Shown here piece after piece: positions 17,136 to 26,624 of a DNA stretch of 64,000 nucleotides. The notes beneath the pieces were generated by a model that saw only the letters and a program-made list of their open reading frames with translations, had not been told where the DNA came from and ran no database searches. Position 1 is the first letter of the stretch, and each line of letters starts with the position of its first letter. A program made the translations under genes and the position numbers. Origin of the DNA: Coprosoma sp963632935 (GTDB lineage Bacteria; Bacillota_I; Bacilli_A; RF39; UBA660); NCBI GenBank assembly GCA_963632935.1, contig CAVGWA010000005.1, forward strand, positions 1 to 64,000, given 5' to 3'.

Positions 17136-18209
17136 TTATTCTATTATTTTTTTTATTGCATTATATATAATTTCAGCACTATCTTTTATTAACATTTTGT
17201 CTAGGTTTTTTTTAATTTTTATACATTTATCTTGATTATTTATTAGTTCATCTATGGTATTTACTAGTTTGTTTTCTTTTAAATCTTTTTCTTCAATCAT
17301 TAATGCGGCATCATTATTTATTAAATCTATGGCATTTAAATATTGATGGTTATTAGCCACAAAAGGTGATGGAATTAGTATTGATGGAACTTTAAGGGAA
17401 ATTATTTCGCTTAAGGTAGAGGCTCCTGCTCTTGAAACCATTACATCGGTTTTTTTCATAATACTAGTAAGTCCTTCATAAAATGGTAATATTTTAACAT
17501 TTGATGGATATTTATTTTTATTTACTTCATCGTATGAACTTTTTCCTGTGATAAATAATACTTCATAATTTTTTCCTTCAAAGTTTTTAAGCTCATTTTC
17601 TAGGTATTTACTAACTCTTGAAGCTCCAAGTGAACCCATTACAATTAAAACTAATTTTTTGTTTGGATTTAAATTTAATTTCCTTTTGTCTACTTCTTTA
17701 ACTGTTTGTGCGAGTTCACTGCAAGGATTTCCTGTAACTATAGTTTTATTTTGTGGTAGTTTTTTTTGTGAGGAAGCAAATGATACGCCTATCATATCAC
17801 AATATTTACTTAAAAATTTGTTTGATTTTCCTGGAAGCGAATTTTGTTCATGTAAAAATGTTTTATAACCTAATTTTTTTGCACTAATGATTACTGGTAC
17901 TGTTACGTAACCACCTACTCCTATAACAATATCAGGGTTAAATTCTTTAATCATTTTTTTACAATCTTTATATGCTTTAATTAAGCATTTAAAAGTTTTT
18001 ATGTTTTTAAGTGGTTTTTTACTAAAACCGTATATTTCAACTGTTTTAAATGGAATTTTTTTTGCTGGTACGATATCTTTTTCCATACGATTATGTGTGC
18101 CTATGTATAAAAATTCACTATTGGGTTCTTTTTGTTTTATTTTTTCAATTATTGCTAATGCAGGATATATGTGTCCACCTGTTCCACCAGCACTTATTAC
18201 TACTCTCAT
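17136..18209 (-). CDS. murG: undecaprenyldiphospho-muramoylpentapeptide N-acetylglucosaminyltransferase
   Basis: Makes lipid II from lipid I at the inner face of the membrane. GT28 fold, 357 residues: N-terminal SAGGTGGHIYPALA donor/acceptor loop, GVGGYVTVPV, HEQNSLPG, and in the C-terminal lobe MGSLGASRVSK and the UDP-binding VSRAGASTLSEI with the acidic residue. Start ATG 18209 begins MRVVISAGGTGG. First gene of the division block visible in the window; the rest of dcw (mur ligases, mraY, ftsW) is not here. Confidence 0.96.
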   Translation of the reverse strand: MRVVISAGGTGGHIYPALAIIEKIKQKEPNSEFLYIGTHNRMEKDIVPAKKIPFKTVEIYGFSKKPLKNIKTFKCLIKAYKDCKKMIKEFNPDIVIGVGGYVTVPVIISAKKLGYKTFLHEQNSLPGKSNKFLSKYCDMIGVSFASSQKKLPQNKTIVTGNPCSELAQTVKEVDKRKLNLNPNKKLVLIVMGSLGASRVSKYLENELKNFEGKNYEVLFITGKSSYDEVNKNKYPSNVKILPFYEGLTSIMKKTDVMVSRAGASTLSEIISLKVPSILIPSPFVANNHQYLNAIDLINNDAALMIEEKDLKENKLVNTIDELINNQDKCIKIKKNLDKMLIKDSAEIIYNAIKKIIE

Positions 18210-18275
18210 CTCATCACATCCTTGTAATTATTATATATCATAATTATATTTAATCGCAAGTAAATAAATACGTAT

Positions 18276-20174
18276 TTAAAAAATATCACTTTTTATATTA
18301 ACAATTAAACTTTCTTTTTTTAAAGAATGATGGCTTAAAATCATGCATAAAGTTACGATGATAAAACAAATTAATAAACTTATTAATAAAATTTTATAAT
18401 CAAAAATTGGCATTTTTACATTAAATATTTTTCCAAGATTTTCATATAAAAATTTGAAAACAAGTAAAATAAATGGTAAGGCATATATAAATGATTTTAT
18501 CGTTATTATTAAACTCTCTAGGCACAAGATTTCACTTATTTTTTTATTTGCAAGTCCAAAGCTTTTTAAGGAGGCAAGTTCTTTTTTCCTAAATTTAATG
18601 CTTGCAGATACAATATTTAATATCGTTGTTATACAGATAAATATTATAATCATTATGATTAAAAATACAAATATTTTAATTAATAAAATAAAGTTTTTGA
18701 TAAATTGTTTGCTTTTTTTCACATTGCTATAACTTAATGAAATATCATGCTTTTTTGCATATTCATTTATAATATTGTCTAGTTTTTGTTTATTCGTTTC
18801 AAGAAATGCGGTGGTGATATGATTTGGACAAAATGTGAGAAAGTTTTCTTCATCTAAATTTAATATTACGTTATCACTTTTTAAGTTAGTTTTAAAACCA
18901 TATGGTATTTTATTTGTTAGTTTTATGTTTAGAGTTTTTTCATTTATTGTAATTTGCTTTAGGTTTTTAAAAGGAATATAATCTTCTTTTTTCATTATTT
19001 CATTTTCTGTTATTACTTGTGATACCTTATTTACAATTTCATTATTACCCAAGTTTGTAATTGTTGCATTTTGATAGTTTTTATTATAATTTTGCTTGTT
19101 TATTTTTATTGTAGCAGCACATGAAGAATATATTATAATTTTTTTTGGATTAAATTTTTTGCTAATATTTTTTATTTGTTTTTCTTCTTCTGAAATTAGT
19201 GCTAAATCATACTGAGGAATCATTATATAATCATCAATTATTTTTATTGTATATTTTGCAAATGAAATGGTTGTATTAAAAAGAAAAAATAAAACAAAAA
19301 TACATATAATTAAACTTTTATACTTTTTTCTTTCTCGTTTATAATTAATTAAAGAATAACTTAAGATGTAGTTTTTTTTTAAATTATAACCTTCTATATT
19401 TTCATTTGTATGATAAATTATGGTTTTTTTTATATTTTTAAGTGGCATTATTGAGGATATGATTATAATTAAAAACATAAAAAATGTCGGGATTATAATA
19501 AAACTAATATATATTGAAAATTTTAATTTTTCTTTAAAAAATTCACATAATAGTACGTTAATTACTTTTATTAATATACAATTTAAAATTATACACATTA
19601 AAAATCCTATAATTATTCCTGCTAGTCCAACTATAATTCCTTGTAGAAAATATATTTTATATAAATCTATATTACTCGCACCACTTATTTTAAGTAGAAA
19701 TATATCTTTTTGTTGTTTTAAAATTGATATGTTGAAGGAGTTATATATGATAAAAAAAACTGATATTGATAATATTAATACTAATGTAATTATTATTTTT
19801 TTTAATGTATTAAGAAGGTTTTCATCATTGTTTACTCCATATAGGGAAAGTAATTTACTATTATAGGTTATTTTCTCACATTTGTTTTTTTTACATATAT
19901 TTTCTGTATTTTCATATACTTTTTTTATATCTTTAAATTGGATATAATATTCATTTTCTTTTTTTATATTTAGGATTGTTTTATTTTTGGTTATGTTTCC
20001 TACTATTTTAACATGATAGGTACCAATATTTTTCTTTACATCTTCAATCATAAAATTTCTAAATGATGAAAATAATATACTGATGCTAAATAGTAAAATA
20101 CTAGCTAATATGGTTCCAACAAGCATAGCAATTGTTTGTTTTTTATTATGTTTTAGATATTTAAAACTTATCAT
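18276..20174 (-). CDS. ABC transporter permease, FtsX/MacB type
   Basis: 632 residues with the FtsX-like layout. One membrane helix lies near the N terminus (residues about 15-35). A first FtsX block of three helices spans about 115-245, another helix leads into a large extracytoplasmic domain (about 305-490), and a last block of three helices lies near 500-625. It is the membrane partner of the ATPase encoded immediately upstream, overlapping it by 14 bases. Systems of this type export lipoproteins, antimicrobial peptides or confer peptide resistance (BceAB, YtrEF, Vex). The substrate cannot be read from sequence. The coding region is particularly AT-rich. Confidence 0.8.
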   Translation of the reverse strand: MISFKYLKHNKKQTIAMLVGTILASILLFSISILFSSFRNFMIEDVKKNIGTYHVKIVGNITKNKTILNIKKENEYYIQFKDIKKVYENTENICKKNKCEKITYNSKLLSLYGVNNDENLLNTLKKIIITLVLILSISVFFIIYNSFNISILKQQKDIFLLKISGASNIDLYKIYFLQGIIVGLAGIIIGFLMCIILNCILIKVINVLLCEFFKEKLKFSIYISFIIIPTFFMFLIIIISSIMPLKNIKKTIIYHTNENIEGYNLKKNYILSYSLINYKRERKKYKSLIICIFVLFFLFNTTISFAKYTIKIIDDYIMIPQYDLALISEEEKQIKNISKKFNPKKIIIYSSCAATIKINKQNYNKNYQNATITNLGNNEIVNKVSQVITENEIMKKEDYIPFKNLKQITINEKTLNIKLTNKIPYGFKTNLKSDNVILNLDEENFLTFCPNHITTAFLETNKQKLDNIINEYAKKHDISLSYSNVKKSKQFIKNFILLIKIFVFLIIMIIIFICITTILNIVSASIKFRKKELASLKSFGLANKKISEILCLESLIITIKSFIYALPFILLVFKFLYENLGKIFNVKMPIFDYKILLISLLICFIIVTLCMILSHHSLKKESLIVNIKSDIF

Positions 20175-20847
20175 TAACTATATCCTTTATAATTTTTCCA
20201 TCTGACATTGTAATTATTCTATTAGTATTTTGTGCGAGTGAAATGTCGTGGGTTACCATAATAATTGTTTGTTTATATTTTTTATTGTAATATTTTAATA
20301 ATCTCATTATTTTTTTTGTATTTTTACTATCTAGGTTTCCTGTCGGTTCATCTGCTAATAATAATTTAGGACGATTTATTAACGCTCTACCAATACTTAC
20401 ACGTTGCTGCTGACCACCTGATAGGTCGTTTGGTAATATGTTTTCCTTTGTTGATAGATCTAATGTTTTAATTAATTCATTTAGTTTTTTTTCACTAATT
20501 TTACGATTATCAAATAATGCTGGTAGTAAAATATTTTCTTTAACATTTAATACTGGTATTAAGTTGTAAAATTGATAAATAATTCCAATATTTTTTCTTC
20601 TAAAAATTGTTAAATCGTTATCTTTCATTTTGTTAATGTCTGTATTATTTATTAGTATTGTACCACTATCAGGTTTATCAAGGCCACCAATTAAATGAAT
20701 AAGCGTACTTTTTCCAGAACCACTTTTTCCTATAATTGATACAAATTGTCCTTTTTTTATATTAATGTTGATGTTTTTTAATGCGTAAAATTCATTATTT
20801 CCATTTTTATATTTTTTATTTAAATCTTTAATGTTTAATATATCCAT
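20161..20847 (-). CDS. ABC transporter ATP-binding protein, LolD/MacB type
   Basis: 228 residues. Walker A GKSGSGKST, Q-loop YQFYNLIP, signature LSGGQQQR, Walker B LLLADEPTGNLDS and H-loop MVTHD are intact. The family signature GNLDSKNT marks the LolD/MacB/FtsE-type clade that pairs with FtsX-like permeases, as here. AAAGGA precedes the ATG. Transcribed with the permease from a region of about 140 bases that also separates it from the upstream pilin terminator. Confidence 0.92.
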   Translation of the reverse strand: MDILNIKDLNKKYKNGNNEFYALKNININIKKGQFVSIIGKSGSGKSTLIHLIGGLDKPDSGTILINNTDINKMKDNDLTIFRRKNIGIIYQFYNLIPVLNVKENILLPALFDNRKISEKKLNELIKTLDLSTKENILPNDLSGGQQQRVSIGRALINRPKLLLADEPTGNLDSKNTKKIMRLLKYYNKKYKQTIIMVTHDISLAQNTNRIITMSDGKIIKDIVNDKF

Positions 20848-20989
20848 ATTTGTTCCTTTCTAAATTTATCTTTCATTTAATAACATACGATTTTTTTGTC
20901 TTATTTCCTGCAAGAACGATAAAAAAAAATTAAGAATATGAAAAAAATATAAAAAGGTAAAATATTTAAATTTTTAAACATATTAAAAA

Positions 20990-21012
20990 AGACTAGAATA
21001 AAGACTAGCCTT
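20990..21012 (-). terminator. terminator of the pilin pair
   Basis: Minus-strand stem AAAGGCTAG / CTAGTCTTT with one G-T wobble, followed by further T. It lies directly after the stop codon of the larger pilin gene. Confidence 0.65.
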
Positions 21013-22415
21013 TAATTATTTACTACATATGGATTAGAAATAGTTCCTTCACCTGATAAAGTAATATCAGATGATAAGAAGAAGACTGGAGATATAGAAC
21101 TTACACTAGAAGGTAAACTCCAACCTGTTGACCAACTAATAGAATACAAATGGCCTGCATAATCAGTATAAGTTGGTGTAATTGTATAACTAGATAAATA
21201 TGCTAACCAGTTTGTAGCCATACATTCATAACCTTCCTCATAAACAGAACTTTTACGTAAAGTACCACATAATTCTGTATTACTATTAGCCTTTACATAA
21301 TCGCTTGCATTTATTAATCCTATTTTGCCCTTCCACTGATAAGTGCTTTCTTGACTCAATGTATCAGATAAACTAGTATCTGCATAACTCATTGCACTTG
21401 TAATACCTACATTAAACAAATGCGTTACTATTTTGCTTTGTATATTTGTGGGTAATGTATTTAACCATGTTTTATTTAAATATGTATTTATATATGCTTC
21501 TTTTTCCGGAAGATTATACAAATTTCCTCCTACAGTCCTTGGCATAGACGTTACATTATTTCCTGATGAATCTAACATTGTTGTCCTACTTCCCCATACA
21601 TTACAGCCTGAATATTGAGCTTCTACTGAAGGAGAAGAAGGATTCCCATTCGAACCATAATAACAATAATCCGTAAATGAACTTGTATATCTTGTTCCAG
21701 TAACAGAATTTGCATCCGTTACTCCTGATATACTTGTTGAATATCCTGGGTCAAATGGCATACTTCCAATGTTATCATTTTTAATTACTTTAAGTGTTCC
21801 ATCTGATTCTATAGATATTATTCTATACATATCAGAACCTAATTTAATATAATTACCTGGAGTTACTCCTTTATACACATATCTATTTGATTCGGTACTA
21901 TCAACATATAACCCATCTCCCGATGTTACTACACCCTTAATCAAATCAGATGTTTCAGTAAAAATACCACATTCAGCTTCAGATACCTTAGTAAAAGTTA
22001 AAGTTTTATCAGTATCTTTTTTTATGGCACATATTCCAACTGATTTATTATAAACAGCCATTGAAATTTTACCATCTTTATCAATTTTTATTGTTCCACT
22101 ATCTGGATTTGTTCCAGAATATTTAAGTAAACTTTCAGTAGAAGTTTCTTCCTTTTTTGTTTGGGCGTTTGTATATGTATTTGTTTGATTTTGATTTTTA
22201 AATGTAATTTGTAATGGTAATTTTACTGTTTCTTCTAGTGATTGAGAACTATAATAGTTTTGAGAAGCTTTTAATAATAATGTTGTGCTATCTTCAAAAC
22301 TCTTTGTTTTAGCAGTACTAATAACATTAAGAACAATTGGTGTTGTTATGGTTGCTATTATTCCAATGATTATAATGACAGCTAATAATTCAACTAATGT
22401 AAAACCTTTTTTCAT
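21012..22415 (-). CDS. type IV pilin-like protein with large C-terminal domain
   Basis: 467 residues. The class III prepilin leader MKKGFTLVELLAVIIIIGII carries the G-F cleavage point and Glu5. After the helix come about 100 residues of pilin-like body. A long Ser/Thr/Tyr-rich domain with paired cysteines follows (about residues 150-467), ending SPVFFLSSDITLSGEGTISN, a terminal motif I associate with surface cargo domains on pilins of uncultured gut Bacillota. The gene is coupled to the smaller pilin gene by TAATG. No pilus assembly genes are in the window. I infer surface display; the ligand is unknown. Confidence 0.7.
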   Translation of the reverse strand: MKKGFTLVELLAVIIIIGIIATITTPIVLNVISTAKTKSFEDSTTLLLKASQNYYSSQSLEETVKLPLQITFKNQNQTNTYTNAQTKKEETSTESLLKYSGTNPDSGTIKIDKDGKISMAVYNKSVGICAIKKDTDKTLTFTKVSEAECGIFTETSDLIKGVVTSGDGLYVDSTESNRYVYKGVTPGNYIKLGSDMYRIISIESDGTLKVIKNDNIGSMPFDPGYSTSISGVTDANSVTGTRYTSSFTDYCYYGSNGNPSSPSVEAQYSGCNVWGSRTTMLDSSGNNVTSMPRTVGGNLYNLPEKEAYINTYLNKTWLNTLPTNIQSKIVTHLFNVGITSAMSYADTSLSDTLSQESTYQWKGKIGLINASDYVKANSNTELCGTLRKSSVYEEGYECMATNWLAYLSSYTITPTYTDYAGHLYSISWSTGWSLPSSVSSISPVFFLSSDITLSGEGTISNPYVVNN

Positions 22416-22819
22416 TAAGCACATTTTTCCTTATTATTTTTATTAATGTATTCATAAAAATATTTTTTATAATTGCTTGTTACCTTAACAACATCCTTTA
22501 ACATTTCACAATTTTTTTTGCTATTTATTGTATTGCTACTTATATAACCATTATCAACTAAAACTTGTCCTGTTATCTCACCACTACTACCATATTCTTT
22601 TATAACAGTATCTGATTTTAATGCTTTAGGAAATTCATCAACATGATTATTTACATAATTTCTAGCAGCTGATATCATTAATTGTTTTGATGCTTCATCT
22701 GTTTCATTTTGCGAATTATTAAGCATGCTTAATACAGCAGGAAATGCTAATAAAGCTATAATAGCAAGTATAACAATCGTTCCTAATAGTTCAATTAAAG
22801 TAAATCCTTTATTTTTCAT
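22415..22819 (-). CDS. type IV pilin-like protein
   Basis: 134 residues. Prepilin leader MKNKGFTLIELLGTIVILAI with Glu5 after the G-F junction, a hydrophobic helix to about residue 33 and a small C-terminal domain with one cysteine pair (KKNCEM and KEKCA) near the end, similar to the disulfide-bounded loop of type IV pilins. It is first in a two-gene unit that starts 44 bases after spo0A. A consensus promoter overlaps the end of spo0A. Confidence 0.8.
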   Translation of the reverse strand: MKNKGFTLIELLGTIVILAIIALLAFPAVLSMLNNSQNETDEASKQLMISAARNYVNNHVDEFPKALKSDTVIKEYGSSGEITGQVLVDNGYISSNTINSKKNCEMLKDVVKVTSNYKKYFYEYINKNNKEKCA

Positions 22820-22838
22820 ATAAACACCTACTGTGATA

Positions 22839-22867
22839 ATTATAGCATTTATGTTTTAAGATGTCAA
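22839..22867 (-). promoter_or_regulatory. consensus sigma-A promoter for the two pilin genes
   Basis: On the minus strand TTGACA (22862-22867), exactly 17 bases, TATAAT (22839-22844), with TG one base before the -10. Both hexamers match the consensus perfectly. The -35 box overlaps the spo0A stop codon. Confidence 0.8.
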
Positions 22868-23628
22868 TTTACTTGATGAAAATCTAATCTTAATTTATCA
22901 GCAATAGTTACCATAAATTCTGAATTAGTAGGTTTTGCTTTATCAATATCTACACTATATCCAAATATTTCTTCCATAAAATCTAAATTTCCTCTATTCC
23001 AGCTTACTTCTATTGCATGTCTTATTGCTCTTTCGACTCTTGATACTGTTGTATCAAATTTATCAGCTAATAATGGATATAATTCTTTAGTAATTCCTCC
23101 TATTATACCTGGATTTTCAAAAATAACATTTACAGCTTCCCTTATATATTGATATCCTTTTATATGTGAAGGTATTCCTAATTCATGTAGCATTTTAGTA
23201 ATAGAAATTTGTAGATTACTTGTATAAAAATCAATGTTTTGATCACTATTTTCTTTTTCCATAATATCATATATTCTTTTTTCCAAAATAGATAAATCAA
23301 ATGGTTTTAAAATATAATAACTTACTCCAAATTCTGATACTTCACGAATTACTTCAGCTGCATTATAACTTGTAGCTACTATAACTTTATTTTTTAAATT
23401 TCTTTTTTTCATTTCATTTAAAACATAAATTCCATCTTTGTTTGGCATAATTAAATCTAATATTATTAAGTCTATTTTATTTTGATATTTTTCTATTTGC
23501 TTTACTCCATCTTCCCCATCATTTGCTTGATAAGCTATATTTATATTTTCATTTTCTTTAAAATATTCTTTTACCATTTCTATTAAATTTAAATTATCGT
23601 CTATCATTAAAATATTTATTTTTTTCAT
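22864..23628 (-). CDS. spo0A: sporulation master regulator Spo0A
   Basis: 254 residues. Receiver domain with acidic pair MIDDN, phosphoacceptor Asp58 in IILDLIMP and ILKPFD. The C-terminal effector domain has the sigma-factor-contact and recognition-helix signature that is nearly unique to Spo0A: TTVSRVERAIRHAIEVSWNR, followed by the FGYSVD segment and NSEFMVTIAD. Phosphorylated Spo0A binds TGTCGAA boxes and starts sporulation; one such box is at 23731, upstream of this gene. Length agrees with Bacillus (267). No kinase or phosphorelay gene is nearby. Confidence 0.97.
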   Translation of the reverse strand: MKKINILMIDDNLNLIEMVKEYFKENENINIAYQANDGEDGVKQIEKYQNKIDLIILDLIMPNKDGIYVLNEMKKRNLKNKVIVATSYNAAEVIREVSEFGVSYYILKPFDLSILEKRIYDIMEKENSDQNIDFYTSNLQISITKMLHELGIPSHIKGYQYIREAVNVIFENPGIIGGITKELYPLLADKFDTTVSRVERAIRHAIEVSWNRGNLDFMEEIFGYSVDIDKAKPTNSEFMVTIADKLRLDFHQVN

Positions 23629-23681
23629 ATGTTATCTCCCCTTTTTATTTAAAAATTTATTTATAAGCTTACTACACTAAA

Positions 23682-23687
23682 ATTATA
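23682..23687 (-). promoter_or_regulatory. candidate -10 box of spo0A
   Basis: TATAAT preceded by TG on the minus strand, 54 bases before the start codon; no good -35 hexamer. GGGGAGAT lies before the ATG as ribosome binding site. Confidence 0.45.
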
Positions 23688-23730
23688 CAAAAGTTTTTAT
23701 TTTTATTCTAGGGTTAAAAATATCTAGTTT

Positions 23731-23737
23731 TGTCGAA
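23731..23737 (+). promoter_or_regulatory. candidate Spo0A box upstream of spo0A
   Basis: TGTCGAA, the exact seven-base 0A-box consensus, about 100 bases upstream of the spo0A start codon. Autoregulation of spo0A through 0A boxes is established in Bacillus; here it is inferred. Confidence 0.45.
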
Positions 23738-23769
23738 TAAAAAAAGGAGTTATTTTTGAACAACTTCCT
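23738..23769 (-). terminator. tpiA terminator
   Basis: Minus-strand stem AGGAAGTT / AACTCCT with one bulged A, then seven T. The tpiA stop codon lies at the loop and second arm. Confidence 0.65.
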
Positions 23770-24412
23770 CAATTTTTAATAAACTACTAATTTTAACACC
23801 AGAAATTCCTAATAAAAAACCAGAAATATTCTTTATTTCATTTAATTTTTCTATATTACTTTCATCTATGCTACCACCATATAAAATTTTAAAATTTGGA
23901 TATTTATTTTTTATATAATCTATTATTTTTTCTATTTCTTCAGCAGTAGGAGTTATGCCTGTTCCAATAGCCCACACGGGTTCATAAGCAATTATTACAT
24001 TTCCTTTTATATTTTTTAAAACATTTAATTGTTTATCTAAATGGTTTTTTATATTTTCATTTTTTTCTTCACCAACGCACAATACGGGAATCAAATTATT
24101 TTCTAAAGCTATTTTTATTTTTTCTTCTATTTCATCACTTATATTTTTTCTAACTTCACTATGACCGATTAAAGCATAATGACATCCCATTTCTTGTGCG
24201 GAAAGTGCGGATATTTCTCCAGTGTATGCCCCTGATGAATGTGAAGAGATATTTTGAATACCACAGGTAAAACCATTTTCTATAAATGTCCCAATATGAA
24301 TAGATGAAGGGAAAAAAATTATATTTTTTTCTTTTAATGCTTTTATATAATTTTGAATATCTTCTTTTTTGTTCAAATACATCTTTAAATTAACAAATAT
24401 CATTTTTTCCAT
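23750..24412 (-). CDS. tpiA: triosephosphate isomerase
   Basis: Interconverts dihydroxyacetone phosphate and glyceraldehyde 3-phosphate in glycolysis. Catalytic Lys (NLKM near residue 10), His (IGHSEVR) and Glu in the signature YEPVWAIGTG are intact; the phosphate loop LYGGSI is present. At 220 residues it is about 30 shorter than usual, with trimmed N-terminal and middle loops. It overlaps the end of the glycosyltransferase gene by 13 bases and its ATG is preceded by AAAGGTGAT. Last gene of the unit with pgk. Confidence 0.94.
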   Translation of the reverse strand: MEKMIFVNLKMYLNKKEDIQNYIKALKEKNIIFFPSSIHIGTFIENGFTCGIQNISSHSSGAYTGEISALSAQEMGCHYALIGHSEVRKNISDEIEEKIKIALENNLIPVLCVGEEKNENIKNHLDKQLNVLKNIKGNVIIAYEPVWAIGTGITPTAEEIEKIIDYIKNKYPNFKILYGGSIDESNIEKLNEIKNISGFLLGISGVKISSLLKIEEVVQK

Positions 24413-25626
24413 TTAATCACCTTTTTGAAAAAATTTTCTATTTTTTCTTTATAACTTAATTTTCTATTTTTTAAAGCTAAATTGTAAACATCTAATACTC
24501 TTTCTGCGAAGTATTTTGCAGAATGCATCTCAGCACTATTTCTAGCCCCTTTTTTTAAAGATAAAAATAATTTTTTATCATTCATAATTTTTATTATTTT
24601 ATTAATGCTATCTTCTTCATTTTCAAATAAATAACCATTTAAATCATCAATTACAGTACCTGCGAAGCTTTCATCATTTATACATAATGAAGGAAGTGAT
24701 GATGCCATAGCTTCAATTATTGTTAAACCTTGTGTTTCACTTTGAGAGGCGGATATAAATATATCAGCTAGATTATAATATGAAGGTACATCATCCCAAG
24801 GAACTTTCCCTGTAAAAATAATATTGTTCATACATTTACTAGATAATTTTTCATATCTTTCTTTATCAGGACCATCTCCAACAATTAATAATTTAAAGTT
24901 TGGTTTTTGTTTTATAATTTTTTCAGTTATATTTATTAAAAATGGAATATTTTTTTCTTCAGCTATTCTACCTACAAATATGGCTACAAAATCTTTATTT
25001 TTTATATTGTATTTTTTTTGTAATATGTTTGTTTTTTTTATATCAACATTTTCTTCATAAAAACGTTCCAATTCTATTCCAGTTGGAATTATATGAATAT
25101 TTCTTGAAACATTATATTTTTTCTTAAACAAATCATAAGCTTTTTTAGTTGGAACAATAAGTTCTGTTATAGTTCTATCACAATAGAATTTGGTTAAATA
25201 TTCAAGTAGTTTTTTACTTGATCTATCAAAATGACCTTTAGTTATATAATATACATAATCTTCATACATTGTATGATATGTATGAACTATTGGTATATTA
25301 TATTGCTTTGCGAATAATCTAGCAAATGTACCAATAGCGAATTCTGTTTGAGAATGTATAACATCTAAATTCCAACTTCTTATTTTATTTATTGCTTTAA
25401 TTGGATAAATACTAGTTAATCTTGAATCATATATACCCGTTGGTATTCCTGGGATTTTTAAAACTTTTTCTTTTTCATCATATTCATAATGAAAATTTTC
25501 TAAATTAGCAGTTACAACATAAACTTCATGTCCTTTTTTTTCTAAGGCCTGTTTTAACATAAGTTCACTTGTTACAAGACCACTAATATATGGTGTATAT
25601 GTTTCAGTAAAAATTCCAATTCTCAT
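24400..25626 (-). CDS. GT4 glycosyltransferase, diacylglycerol-glucosyltransferase-like
   Basis: 408 residues. GT-B fold with the N-terminal GIFTETYTPYISG, the HTYHTMYEDYVYYI segment typical of alpha-monoglucosyl-diacylglycerol synthases (Acholeplasma alMGS, Listeria LafA) and the GT4 donor site with EAMASSLPS and preceding SETQGLTIIE. The C terminus is strongly basic and amphipathic (EKIENFFKKVIKWKK), which suits peripheral membrane binding. I infer that it glucosylates diacylglycerol for membrane glycolipid or a lipoteichoic acid anchor. It is directly downstream of a flippase-like gene. The sugar and acceptor are not proven. Confidence 0.8.
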   Translation of the reverse strand: MRIGIFTETYTPYISGLVTSELMLKQALEKKGHEVYVVTANLENFHYEYDEKEKVLKIPGIPTGIYDSRLTSIYPIKAINKIRSWNLDVIHSQTEFAIGTFARLFAKQYNIPIVHTYHTMYEDYVYYITKGHFDRSSKKLLEYLTKFYCDRTITELIVPTKKAYDLFKKKYNVSRNIHIIPTGIELERFYEENVDIKKTNILQKKYNIKNKDFVAIFVGRIAEEKNIPFLINITEKIIKQKPNFKLLIVGDGPDKERYEKLSSKCMNNIIFTGKVPWDDVPSYYNLADIFISASQSETQGLTIIEAMASSLPSLCINDESFAGTVIDDLNGYLFENEEDSINKIIKIMNDKKLFLSLKKGARNSAEMHSAKYFAERVLDVYNLALKNRKLSYKEKIENFFKKVIKWKK

Positions 25627-26624
25627 TATTTTGCCTCCTTATTAAAGGAAAGTGTTAAACCACCTATTAATATTCCAAAGTAGTACGTTACTATTCTCCA
25701 AGCAATCATAACACTTGATAAAACTGGTTCGGTTATAAAGTTTTTAAAAAATGAAAGAAAACTATATTCTAATCCACCAGTACCTCCAGGAATTGGTGTC
25801 ATTGAACCTATCAGCATAACATATGCGGATGTAATTACTACTTTTATTGGATTTAAATATATTCCAAGACCCATTAATAATGCGAATGGAATTAAATATT
25901 GACCTATTAAAGCTATAAAGTTTAATAAAATTATTTTAAATACATTTACTTTATCTTTAAAAAGTACTATCGCACTTTCATGAAAATTACTAATAAATTC
26001 TTCTGAACTTTTTAATTTTTCTTCTTTATTTTTAATTATTTTCAATTTATATAAAATATTAATGGAACCATCAATTAATTTTTTATTCCATTTTCGACTA
26101 AATGCGACTAAAAATAGAAAAATAACTACTAATGTATTTATTGTAAAACCTAATACTACTAATTTTTTTAAAAGTGCACTAGCTGGAAATAAACGGAGCT
26201 GATAATTTGTAATAATAGCAATTAATCCAAGTAAAACAAGAGCAATTTGATATGCTATAAAATCTTGAATTATAACATTACTAGCCTGACCTAAAGATAG
26301 ACCATCTTTTTTTAATTTATATATCTGCCATGGCTGACCACCAGATGAAAATGGAGTTATTGCATGAAAAAATTGTGTAGTTACCATAAGTAAAATACCT
26401 TGCTTAATTGTATATTTATCATATACTTTTTTTGTGCAGTAATATAAAACTAATCCTTTAAAAAACCAATATAATAAAATTAAAGAAAAAGCTATTAATA
26501 ACCATTTAATATCAAATGAAAATAAATATTTAACCTTTTCTTGAAAATTATCTTTTAAAGCTAAATAAAGTACCAATACGGTAAGAACTAATATTATTAT
26601 AAAATTTCTTTTATTATTTTTCAT
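25626..26624 (-). CDS. lysylphosphatidylglycerol-synthase-TM/flippase-like membrane protein (UPF0104)
   Basis: About 332 residues with eight or so membrane helices. The fold corresponds to the transmembrane part of MprF-type proteins (UPF0104, AglD-like), with FFHAITPFSSGGQPWQIY near residue 75 and GGTGGLEYSFLSFF near residue 285. There is no aminoacyl-transferase domain, so it is not MprF itself. Members next to glycosyltransferases are thought to move or organise glycolipids, which matches the GT4 neighbour. It overlaps pgk by 11 bases and the GT4 gene by one base. Confidence 0.8.
   Translation of the reverse strand: MKNNKRNFIIILVLTVLVLYLALKDNFQEKVKYLFSFDIKWLLIAFSLILLYWFFKGLVLYYCTKKVYDKYTIKQGILLMVTTQFFHAITPFSSGGQPWQIYKLKKDGLSLGQASNVIIQDFIAYQIALVLLGLIAIITNYQLRLFPASALLKKLVVLGFTINTLVVIFLFLVAFSRKWNKKLIDGSINILYKLKIIKNKEEKLKSSEEFISNFHESAIVLFKDKVNVFKIILLNFIALIGQYLIPFALLMGLGIYLNPIKVVITSAYVMLIGSMTPIPGGTGGLEYSFLSFFKNFITEPVLSSVMIAWRIVTYYFGILIGGLTLSFNKEAK

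Noticed and set aside
18276..20174. The ABC pair as FtsEX because it is beside the division genes.
   Set aside because: The permease has 632 residues and a large extracytoplasmic domain with two FtsX blocks; FtsX has about 300 residues and four helices.
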